Under the pieces are notes generated by a model. That model was given only the letters and a program-made list of their open reading frames with translations, did not search any database and had not been told where the DNA came from. From DATDCY01 sp031406795 [NCBI: Candidatus Rokuibacteriota bacterium] (GTDB taxonomy: Bacteria; JAUVQV01), in the NCBI GenBank assembly GCA_031406795.1, contig JANOHV010000221.1, positions 1-11,710 on the forward strand: a stretch of DNA of 11,710 nucleotides, in the 5' to 3' direction. This document shows, piece by piece, positions 1-6,034 of this stretch. Position 1 is the first letter of the stretch, and each line of letters starts with the position of its first letter. The position numbers and the translations under genes were made by a program.

Positions 1-2079
1 AACGCCTATGTCACCGGATGGACCGGCAGTACCTGGGGCGCCCCGATCCGTCCGTGGTCGGGAAATCACGACGCCTTCGCGGCAAAGCTCGACGGCAACG
101 GGGTGTTGATCTGGAACACCTTTCTTGGCGGGGGAGGCAACGATTATGGCACCGGGATCGCAGTCGATGCGAGTGGACAGGTCTCCATCACCGGAAGGAG
201 CAACGCGACCTGGGGCGCCCCGATCCGGGCGTTCACGGAAGGGGTGAGCAGCTTGGGCCAAGCCACCGATGATGTGTTGGTGGCCAAGCTCGACGCCAGC
301 GGCGCTCTGCTCTGGAACACCTTCCTCGGAGAGGGAGCGACTGACGATCGCGGCTCCGGCATCGCGACCGATGCGAGCGCGAACGTCTATGTCACGGGTG
401 ACGCCTTCGCGGCCAAATTCGACCCCAACGGCGTCTTGGTGTGGGATACCTTGCTCTGGGTTGGGGCCAACATTGGTAGTTGCGAGAGCATCGCAGTCGA
501 CGCGAGCGGTAACGTCGTTGTCACTGGCCTGAGCATCGTCACGTGGGGCGCTCCGGTCCGGGGATTTTCGGAGAGCAGTGGTATCTTCAAGAGAACAGAT
601 GCCTTCGTTGCCAGGCTCGATGGCAACGGCATCTTGCTTTGGAATACCTTCCTCGGCGGGGGGGCTGGGGACGATTCTGGTTTCGACATCGCGACCGATG
701 CGAGCGGTAATGTCTATGTCACCGGAGAGAGCCGCAGCACGTGGGGCGCCCCGATCCTCCTGTCGTCGGCTGCGAATCCCGCCGACACGACCTTTGTGGT
801 GAGGCTCGACAGCAACGGCGCCCTGCTGTGGAACTCTTTTCTCGGGGGGACGAGAAATAATCTGGGCGTCGGCGGCATCGCCGTCGATGCGAACGGTACC
901 GTCTATCTCACCGGGAATACTCGCGGCAGCGCGTGGGGCAACCCGATCCGGGCGTTTTCGGGAGGGCTCGACGCCTTTGTGGCCAAGCTCATCAATACCG
1001 CACCGGTTGCTGCCGATCGGATGGTGAGCACGCCGATCGACACCGCAAAGTCGATCACTCTGTCGGCGAAGGACGCCGACGGTGACCCGATGATCTTCGC
1101 GGTCGCCACCTTCCCGGCGCATGGGGTGCTCAGCGGCACGGCTCCCAACCTGACCTATCTTCCGGCGTTGGGTTTCCGCGGCACCGACAGCTTCACCTTC
1201 ACGGCGAGCGATGGGTTTGGCCATACAGTCGCGGTAACGATGACGATCGCCGTGCACAACGTGACGGTGACGAACGACTTCGATGGCGATCGCCGCTCGG
1301 ACATCGGCGCCTACTTTCCGCCGGGAGGCAACTGGTACGGGTTCAACAGCGGGAATGGCTTCTGGCAGACGCAGTTCGGCTACGCCGGGACGATCCCGGT
1401 CACCGGGGATTTCGACGGCGATGGCAAGAGCGACTTCGGCGTCTACTTCCCCGACACCGGCAGCTGGAACATCTTCAGGAGCACCGAAGGTTCCTGGCAG
1501 ACGCAATTCGGCTACGCCGGCACGATTCCGGTCGTCGGGGATTTCGACAGCGACGGCCGCGACGACATCGGCTGTTACTATCCGCCGGGCGGCAACTGGT
1601 ACGTTTTCAGGAGCACGGAAGGGTTCTGGCAGACGAACTTCGGGTACGCCGGGACGATCCCGTTCGTCGGGGATTTCGACTGCGACGGCCGGGACGACAT
1701 CGCCTGCTACTTCCCGCCGGGCGGCAACTGGTACGTCTTCAGGAGTTCGGATGGCTTCTGGCAGTCGCAGTTCGGCTACGCAGGGACGATCCCGGTGGTC
1801 GGGGACTTTGACGGCGACGGCCTGAGCGACATCGGGGTGTACGATCCGCCGGCCGGTGCCTGGTATCTTTTCAAGAGCACGGAGGGGTTCCTGCAGACCA
1901 GCTTCGGCTACGCCGGCACCGAGCCGGTGGTCGGCGATTTCGACGGCGACGGCAGGAGCGATCTTGGCGCCTACTACCCGCCGGGGGGCAACTGGTACGT
2001 CTTCAGGAGTACGGAAGGCTTCTGGCAGACGCAGTTCGGCTATGAGGGGACAATCCCGTTGGGAGGCACGCTGCGCTGA
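1..2079 (+). CDS. SBBP-repeat / Ig-like / FG-GAP-like repeat extracellular protein, 5' truncated by window edge
   Basis: The frame is open from base 1 (reading NAYVTGWTGSTWGAP...) to a TGA at 2077-2079, so 692 C-terminal residues are seen and the start lies outside the window. The region of about nt 1-990 carries SBBP-type beta-propeller repeats: recurring LLWNTFLGGG, then IAVDASGNVYVTG, then TWGAPIRAFS, then DAFVAKLD. About nt 994-1260 reads as one bacterial Ig-like domain of the Big_9 kind (NTAPVA start, DADGDP, AHGVLSGTAPNLTYLP, GTDSFTFTASDG). From 1276 come six 44-residue FG-GAP/VCBS-like repeats, each with a Ca-binding style DxDxDGxxD loop. One SBBP unit near nt 391-405 is short: NVYVTG runs straight into DAFAAKF without the TWGAP segment. 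The family is normally secreted or surface exposed. No catalytic residues or C-terminal sorting signal are visible, so an adhesive, binding or structural role is inference only. Confidence 0.85.
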   Translation, partial: NAYVTGWTGSTWGAPIRPWSGNHDAFAAKLDGNGVLIWNTFLGGGGNDYGTGIAVDASGQVSITGRSNATWGAPIRAFTEGVSSLGQATDDVLVAKLDASGALLWNTFLGEGATDDRGSGIATDASANVYVTGDAFAAKFDPNGVLVWDTLLWVGANIGSCESIAVDASGNVVVTGLSIVTWGAPVRGFSESSGIFKRTDAFVARLDGNGILLWNTFLGGGAGDDSGFDIATDASGNVYVTGESRSTWGAPILLSSAANPADTTFVVRLDSNGALLWNSFLGGTRNNLGVGGIAVDANGTVYLTGNTRGSAWGNPIRAFSGGLDAFVAKLINTAPVAADRMVSTPIDTAKSITLSAKDADGDPMIFAVATFPAHGVLSGTAPNLTYLPALGFRGTDSFTFTASDGFGHTVAVTMTIAVHNVTVTNDFDGDRRSDIGAYFPPGGNWYGFNSGNGFWQTQFGYAGTIPVTGDFDGDGKSDFGVYFPDTGSWNIFRSTEGSWQTQFGYAGTIPVVGDFDSDGRDDIGCYYPPGGNWYVFRSTEGFWQTNFGYAGTIPFVGDFDCDGRDDIACYFPPGGNWYVFRSSDGFWQSQFGYAGTIPVVGDFDGDGLSDIGVYDPPAGAWYLFKSTEGFLQTSFGYAGTEPVVGDFDGDGRSDLGAYYPPGGNWYVFRSTEGFWQTQFGYEGTIPLGGTLR
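1276..2067 (+). repeat. Six tandem 132-bp (44-aa) FG-GAP/VCBS-like repeats, copy 1 of module
   Basis: Units begin with GA(T/C)TT(T/C)GAC at 1276, 1408, 1540, 1672, 1804 and 1936, exactly 132 bp apart. The unit consensus runs DFDGDGRSDIGVY, then PPGGNWYVFRSTEGF, then WQTQFGYAGTIPVVG. The DxDxDGxxD stretch resembles calcium loops of FG-GAP/VCBS repeats. The array ends just before the stop codon. The same module, also six units, closes the next gene downstream. Confidence 0.9.
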
Positions 2080-2202
2080 CGCAAGGCGGGGGGGGCTGTC
2101 TTGCCGAGTTCAGGCTGGCGGCGGCTGGGGTTCGGACCTTTTCCGGCTGCTACGTTCTCAGTGGCCTGGAATAGCACGGTTCCGGTTTCCCACAGCCATC
2201 AT
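2080..2202. other. Intergenic spacer after the SBBP protein gene
   Basis: No gene is recognised here. It starts with an 8-G run (2088-2095) between GCAAG (2081-2085) and CTTGC (2100-2104), which could form a weak hairpin, but no T-run follows, so I do not call a terminator. The remainder shows nothing I can name. Confidence 0.4.
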
Positions 2203-2232
2203 TTGACACCGGCTGTTCCGCCGGTGTAGGTT
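2203..2232 (+). promoter_or_regulatory. Possible sigma-70 promoter with a perfect palindrome in its spacer
   Basis: A consensus -35 TTGACA lies at 2203-2208. A weak -10 TAGGTT lies at 2227-2232 after an 18-nt spacer. The spacer is largely a perfect hairpin, ACACCGGC-(TGTTCC)-GCCGGTGT at 2206-2227, with 8-bp arms and a 6-nt loop. It is not followed by a T-run, so an operator-like role is more plausible than a terminator. It lies about 85 nt ahead of the chosen start of the dehydrogenase-like gene. The -10 match is poor, hence low confidence. Confidence 0.35.
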
Positions 2233-2316
2233 CGAACGTATCCGAGACCGTGGGTGATTGTGCTCATCCACGGCGGCCGGGCGGCGGACAGGATGATCGG
2301 TGCGAGGTTCCGGGAC

Positions 2317-4374
2317 ATGAAGCTTGATCTGGTCGTGACCGGAACATTCATCAGACGGGTTCTGCTGTTCGTGATCCTCGGCTGTTGGTGCCTGCCCGGA
2401 ACCGCCCAGGCGCAGACTTGGCCGGGAATCAGTCTCGCGCCGCGTCTCGCCTCCCTGCAAGCCCCGGTGGTCGTCACGCACGCCGGGGATGGCAGCGGGC
2501 GCCTGTTCGTCGTTGAACAGGCCGGAGTCATCAAGATCGCTCAGCAGGGCGCGATCCTCCCCGCGCCGTTTCTGAACATCTCCCCGAAGGTGCTCTTCGG
2601 CGGCGAGCAGGGCCTGCTCGGGCTGGCCTTCCCGCCGGATTTCGCCGTCAGGAGGCACTTCTACGTCTACTACACCGCGCCGAGCGGCGACAATGTGCTG
2701 GCGCGCTATGCCCTGTCCGCGGATCCGAATGTCGCGGATCCCAACAGCGAGCAGATTCTGCTGACGCTGGCCCATCCCACGTTCGGCAACCACAACGGCG
2801 GGCAGCTGGCCTTCAGTCCCCGGGACGGCTATCTCTATCTCGGCACGGGTGACGGTGGCGGAGGCGGCGATCCGTTCAACAACGCGCAGAACCCTCAATC
2901 CCTGCTGGGCAAGCTCTTGCGCATCGACGTGGAATCTCCGCCGGCGCCGGGCATTGCGTACGCGATTCCCCCCACGAACCCCTTTGTCGGGCGCGCGGAG
3001 TTCCGCCCGGAAATCTGGGCTCTCGGCCTGCGTAACCCCTTTCGCTTCTCATTCGACCGGCTCACCAGCGATCTCTTTGTCGGCGACGTCGGCCAGAACG
3101 TCTTCGAGGAGGTTGATTTTCAGCCGGCCAACAGCGCGGGCGGGGAGAACTACGGTTGGGATGTTTTCGAGGGCCCGGCCTGCTTCAACCCCCCGAATTG
3201 CGCGCCGCCGGCCGGCTCTGTGCCGCCGGTGACGTTTTACGACCACAGCGAGGGAGTCGCCATTATCGGGGGATTTGTCTACCGGGGGACCAAGTCCCCG
3301 CCGCTGGCGGGCATCTATTTCTTCGGCGATCTCACGGGAAAAATCTGGGGCCTGCAGCGGGTGGGGGTGGATTGGCAACGGCAGATCCTGCTGGCACCCG
3401 CTTTTTCCATCAGCACCTTCGGCGAAGATGAGGCGGGGAACCTGTACGTCGCCGACTATTCGTCGGGGGCGATCTACGAGGTTCTGCCCTGGACGAGCGT
3501 GGCCGGCGTGGCCAACGATTTCGACGGCGACGGCCGCTCGGACATCGGCTGCTACTTTCCGCCCGGCGGCGCCTGGAACGGCTTCAACAGCGCGGCCGGG
3601 TTCTGGCAGGCGCAGTTCGGGTATGCCGGGACGCTGCCGTTCACCGGCGATTTCGACGGTGACGGCAGGGGCGACATCGGCGTCTACGATCCGGAGATCG
3701 GCAACTGGTACCGGTTCAACAGTGGGAATGGGTTCTGGCTGACGCAGTTCGGGCAGGCCGGGACGCTGCCGGTCGTCGGGGATTTCGACGGTGACGGCCG
3801 GGATGACTTCGGCTATTACCAGCCGGACGGGGGGATCTGGAACATCCTGACGAGCCGGGAGGGTTTCCGGCGGGCGCAATTCGGGTTTGCCGGGACGCTT
3901 CCGGTCGTCGGGGATTTCGACGGCGACGGCACCAGCGACTTGGGCGTCTACTATGCACCGGCAGGCAGCTGGTTCATCTTCAAGAGCACGGAAGGTTTCC
4001 TGCAGACCCAATTCGGCTTCGCGGGGACGATCCCGGTGGTCGGGGACTTCGACGGGGACGGCAGGAGCGACATCGGGGTGTACGATCCGCCGGCCGGCGC
4101 CTGGTATCTCTTCAAGAGCACGGAGGGGTTCCAGCAGACCAGATCGGCTACGCCGGCACCGAGCCTGTGGTGGGCGATTACGACGGGGACGGCAGGAGCG
4201 ACATCGGCGTCTACTTCGCTCCGGGTGGCAACTGGTACGTCTTCAAGAGCACGGAAGGTTTCCGTCAGACGGAATTCGGGTTCGCGGGGACGATCCCCTT
4301 CGGAGGCGGCGCGCGCTAGCCGGAATATCGGATGTCTCTTGACAAAAACTTGCGAATTCATATACTTGCTCTGA
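2317..4374 (+). CDS. Secreted PQQ-dependent glucose/sorbosone dehydrogenase-like protein with FG-GAP-like repeats, frameshifted near the 3' end
   Basis: I chose the ATG at 2317 because it begins a good signal peptide (basic start, hydrophobic FIRRVLLFVILGCWC, cleavage after AQA at about residue 32) with GAGG 9 nt upstream. In-frame GTG 2254 and ATG 2293 would add a polar leader. Residues of about 37-390 match the glucose/sorbosone dehydrogenase (GSDH) six-bladed propeller: FGNHNGGQLAF (His159, the usual PQQ/active-site region), GTGDGGGGGDP (177-186), LRNPFRFSFD (238-247), and GGENYGWDVFEG. The family oxidises sugars or related alcohols with PQQ in the periplasm or outside the cell; the substrate here is unknown. 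From residue 401 the 44-aa FG-GAP-like repeats begin. After Thr608 (nt 4138-4140) a missing base shifts the frame, so the last ~77 residues encoded as sequenced are not repeat-like, ending at TGA 4372-4374. Restoring one base would end the protein at TAG 4317-4319. Confidence 0.85.
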   Translation: MKLDLVVTGTFIRRVLLFVILGCWCLPGTAQAQTWPGISLAPRLASLQAPVVVTHAGDGSGRLFVVEQAGVIKIAQQGAILPAPFLNISPKVLFGGEQGLLGLAFPPDFAVRRHFYVYYTAPSGDNVLARYALSADPNVADPNSEQILLTLAHPTFGNHNGGQLAFSPRDGYLYLGTGDGGGGGDPFNNAQNPQSLLGKLLRIDVESPPAPGIAYAIPPTNPFVGRAEFRPEIWALGLRNPFRFSFDRLTSDLFVGDVGQNVFEEVDFQPANSAGGENYGWDVFEGPACFNPPNCAPPAGSVPPVTFYDHSEGVAIIGGFVYRGTKSPPLAGIYFFGDLTGKIWGLQRVGVDWQRQILLAPAFSISTFGEDEAGNLYVADYSSGAIYEVLPWTSVAGVANDFDGDGRSDIGCYFPPGGAWNGFNSAAGFWQAQFGYAGTLPFTGDFDGDGRGDIGVYDPEIGNWYRFNSGNGFWLTQFGQAGTLPVVGDFDGDGRDDFGYYQPDGGIWNILTSREGFRRAQFGFAGTLPVVGDFDGDGTSDLGVYYAPAGSWFIFKSTEGFLQTQFGFAGTIPVVGDFDGDGRSDIGVYDPPAGAWYLFKSTEGFQQTRSATPAPSLWWAITTGTAGATSASTSLRVATGTSSRARKVSVRRNSGSRGRSPSEAARASRNIGCLLTKTCEFIYLL
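3517..4307 (+). repeat. Six tandem 44-aa FG-GAP/VCBS-like repeats, copy 2 of module (one unit 131 bp)
   Basis: Unit starts are at 3517, 3649, 3781, 3913, 4045 and 4176. Spacing is 132 bp except between the fifth and sixth (131 bp), which locates the lost base. The fifth unit (4045-4175) is about 92% identical by eye to unit five of the upstream gene (1804-1935), far closer than its neighbours in the same array. Confidence 0.88.
4141..4319 (+). other. Out-of-frame C-terminal tail of the dehydrogenase-like gene
   Basis: In the frame starting at 4143 this stretch encodes IGYAGTEPVVG, then DYDGDGRSDIGVYFAPGGNW, then YVFKSTEGFRQTEFGFAG, TIPFGGGAR and a TAG at 4317-4319. This is exactly the expected end of the repeat array and mirrors the GGTLR-stop end of the upstream gene. 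It is separated from its gene by a one-base deletion around 4138-4145. Whether that is a true mutation or a sequencing/assembly error cannot be told from one sequence. Confidence 0.85.
4339..4366 (+). promoter_or_regulatory. Strong sigma-70 promoter for tRNA-Glu (and probably phoH-like gene)
   Basis: A perfect -35 TTGACA (4339-4344) and a -10 TATACT (4361-4366, 5 of 6 match) are separated by 16 nt. Transcription would begin about 4372-4374, a few bases before the tRNA 5' end at 4378. It lies inside the frameshifted tail of the upstream gene, another sign that the original stop was TAG at 4317-4319. Confidence 0.8.
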
Positions 4375-4377
4375 AGT

Positions 4378-4452
4378 GGCGCTATCGTCTAGGGGTTAGG
4401 ACGGATGGTTCTCAGCCATCAAGCCGGGGTTCGAATCCCCGTAGCGCTACCA
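4378..4452 (+). tRNA. tRNA-Glu, anticodon CTC
   Basis: The cloverleaf is read directly. Acceptor GGCGCTA (4378-4384) pairs with TAGCGCT (4442-4448), the outermost pair being G-U. The D arm follows GTCTAGGGGTTAGGAC. Anticodon stem GATGG/CCATC encloses loop TTCTCAG with anticodon CTC at 4411-4413. The T arm is CGGGG-TTCGAAT-CCCCG. A73 is followed by an encoded CCA (4450-4452). It has its own strong promoter and the next gene starts only 10 nt after the CCA. Confidence 0.95.
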
Positions 4453-4462
4453 AATTAAACCT

Positions 4463-5731
4463 ATGAAGAAGATCTACGTCATCGACACCAATGTCCTGGT
4501 TCACGATCCCGAAGCGCTGCTGCATTTCGAGGATAACGAGGTCGTATTGCCGATCGCGGTGATCGAGGAGCTCGATGGCCTCAAGCGCGGCACCGGCGAA
4601 ATCCCCGCCTCCGTGCGGCAGGCGCTGCGGCTGATCGACTCGTTCCGCGAGCAAGGCAATTTGTCGCGCGGCGTTCCGCTGCCGCAGGGGGGCAGCCTGC
4701 GGGTCGAGACCACCGGCGATCCCCCCACCCGGGAGCGTCTTTCGGCCGACAACAGCATCATCAACACGGCGGTCACGCTCGGCGCTCACAGCCGCCAGCC
4801 GGTCGTCCTCGTCTCCAAGGACCTGGCGGTCCGGATCAAGGCCGAGGCGCTCGGGGTCGCAGCCCAGGACTACCGCAACGACAAGAGCACGATCTTTCAG
4901 CGGTGCGGGCGCCTGCTTGACACGGGAGTGGCGTGCGACGTGCGCTCGGTCCTCTACCGGCGCGAGGGCGAACAACTCGTGCGGCTGCGCGGCGGGCGCG
5001 GACCCGAGCCGGTGCGCCGCCGCCGCTCGCTGCTCGGGATCAGCGCGATGAACGTCGAACAGGAATGCGCCATCGACGCCCTCGTGACCACCGACATCGA
5101 CGTCGTTGCGCTGACGGGGAAGGCCGGCACCGGCAAGACGCTGCTGGCGCTCGCTGCCGGGATCGACCAGACGCCGGAATTTCGCGGCCCGCGGGCACCC
5201 ACCGACAAGTCGGGCTACGAACAGGTGATGGTCGCGCGCCCGATCGTCCCGCTCGGGCAGGATCTGGGCTTTCTGCCCGGCCAGGTCGAGGAGAAGCTCG
5301 GCCCCTGGATGCAGCCGATACACGACAACCTCGACGTGATCGTCTCCACGCCGCGCGACCAGCGCAAGGACGGACGCGGCCCCGCGGCGCGGTACAAGAG
5401 TTCGGACTACCTCATCCAGTCGGGGGTCGTGAAGATCGAGCCGCTGACCTACATCCGCGGCCGCAGCCTGCCGCGGCGCTTCATGATCATCGACGAGGCC
5501 CAGAACCTGCGCCCCCTCGACGTCAAGACGATCATCACCCGCTGCGGCGAGGGGACGAAGATCGTGTTCACCGGGGACCTCGAGCAGATCGACCAGCCCT
5601 ACCTCGACGCGACCTCGAACGGGCTCTCCTACCTGATCAGCCGGTTCATCGACCAGGAGAACTTCTGCTACGTGCAGCTGGTCGGCAGCGCCCGCTCCGC
5701 CCTCGCCGAACAGGCCGCGATCCTGTTGTAG
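4463..5731 (+). CDS. PIN-PhoH family protein (PIN nuclease domain fused to PhoH ATPase)
   Basis: This 422-aa protein has an N-terminal PIN-type nuclease domain (about 1-145), with acidic residues at the usual places: D8 in VIDTNVLV, E35/E36, D96 in SADNS and D120 in SKDLA. The C-terminal PhoH P-loop ATPase domain (about 190-422) has Walker A TGKAGTGKT (218-226), Walker B FMIIDEAQN (340-348) and the FTGDLEQID motif (369-377). The family is thought to couple ATP-driven RNA unwinding with RNA cleavage; the cellular substrate is not known here. Length fits the two-domain family. The ATG at 4463 is fixed by the PIN core starting at residue 5. There is no Shine-Dalgarno sequence: the 10 nt after the tRNA CCA (AATTAAACCT) is all the space available. 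It is probably co-transcribed with tRNA-Glu. The stop is TAG 5729-5731. Confidence 0.93.
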   Translation: MKKIYVIDTNVLVHDPEALLHFEDNEVVLPIAVIEELDGLKRGTGEIPASVRQALRLIDSFREQGNLSRGVPLPQGGSLRVETTGDPPTRERLSADNSIINTAVTLGAHSRQPVVLVSKDLAVRIKAEALGVAAQDYRNDKSTIFQRCGRLLDTGVACDVRSVLYRREGEQLVRLRGGRGPEPVRRRRSLLGISAMNVEQECAIDALVTTDIDVVALTGKAGTGKTLLALAAGIDQTPEFRGPRAPTDKSGYEQVMVARPIVPLGQDLGFLPGQVEEKLGPWMQPIHDNLDVIVSTPRDQRKDGRGPAARYKSSDYLIQSGVVKIEPLTYIRGRSLPRRFMIIDEAQNLRPLDVKTIITRCGEGTKIVFTGDLEQIDQPYLDATSNGLSYLISRFIDQENFCYVQLVGSARSALAEQAAILL

Positions 5732-5856
5732 CAGGCCGCCGATAAGGGCCCATCTGCGGCGTTGCACTCCTCGCGGCTGCCTGCGGCGGGCACGAGCCCG
5801 CCTCAGCATCCACTTCGTCGCGCGCCTTGCACCTGGGCCTTTTTGAGCGGTCGGCT
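5732..5856. repeat. Imperfect ~125-bp extragenic palindrome (REP-like element)
   Basis: Starting right after the PhoH-gene stop, the two halves are roughly inverted copies. CCGCCGATAAGGGCCCATC (from 5737) mirrors GGGCCTTTTTGAGCGG (5835-5850), and the centre is a perfect hairpin GGCGGGC-(ACGA)-GCCCGCC at 5785-5802. The overall shape, with arms around an AAGGCCCA/TGGGCCTT pair and a GC-rich apex, resembles dispersed extragenic palindromes known in deltaproteobacteria and pseudomonads; that is my recollection of the type, not a search result. Lying between convergent genes, it may act as a bidirectional terminator or mRNA stabiliser. Confidence 0.6.
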
Positions 5857-5888
5857 TGTCTCATTACAGTTACTGGAGAACCTTCCGA

Positions 5889-5993
5889 ATCATCGAGGGC
5901 ATCACCGTGAAACAGGCTTTCCTTCTTTCTCGCGATTCCGACTATGTTTGCGGCCACCGGCTATGATCTGATCAAGAATTTGGACGTGCTTTC
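5889..5993 (+). pseudogene. Degenerate fragment resembling undecaprenyl-diphosphatase (UppP/BacA)
   Basis: The frame from 5917 reads LS then FFLAIPTMFAATGYDLIKN then LDVLS (to about 5991), closely like the conserved UppP segment EFSFLLAVP..., with its ALDLYKSW-type continuation. Just upstream, in another frame, 5889-5918 reads IIEGITVKQA, which could correspond to the preceding TIIGG-type motif. A few bases are lost between the two, so the fragment is broken as well as short. There is no start, and the rest of the ~270-residue protein is absent. The call rests on family memory alone and could be a coincidence, but an unbroken hydrophobic motif with this order is unlikely in random intergenic DNA. 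Confidence 0.5.
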
Positions 5994-6034
5994 GGCCTGC
6001 TCGGCCTGCTCGCCGCAACGAATCAGGCCTGAAC

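Noticed and set aside
2254-2316. Upstream in-frame GTG 2254 and ATG 2293 as starts of the dehydrogenase-like gene
   Set aside because: They would place a polar 21- or 8-residue leader before a standard signal peptide, and neither has a better ribosome site than ATG 2317.
3049-4011. - strand open frame opposite the dehydrogenase-like gene (320 aa) with repeated VEIPDDRQRPGLPELR pattern
   Set aside because: The periodicity is just the complement of the 132-bp repeats on the + strand.
4412-5809. Long - strand open frame (465 aa) opposite the PhoH-like gene
   Set aside because: It overlaps the tRNA and the clearly real PIN-PhoH gene, is rich in Arg/Asp/Gly as expected for the complement of GC-rich codons, and shows no domain.
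5646-5957. - strand frame reading FHGDALDDSEGSPVTVM across the intergenic gap
   Set aside because: It runs through the palindromic element and back into the PhoH-gene 3' end. The composition looks like chance translation, and the + strand reading (UppP-like) explains the region better.
5992-6014. Tandem TCGGCCTGC TCGGCCTGC TCGCC
   Set aside because: Two 9-bp copies plus a partial one are too short to be called a functional repeat in GC-rich DNA.
6023-6032. Perfect palindrome TCAGGCCTGA just past the porin stop
   Set aside because: It has no loop and no T-run and is short enough to be chance; it is not a supported terminator.
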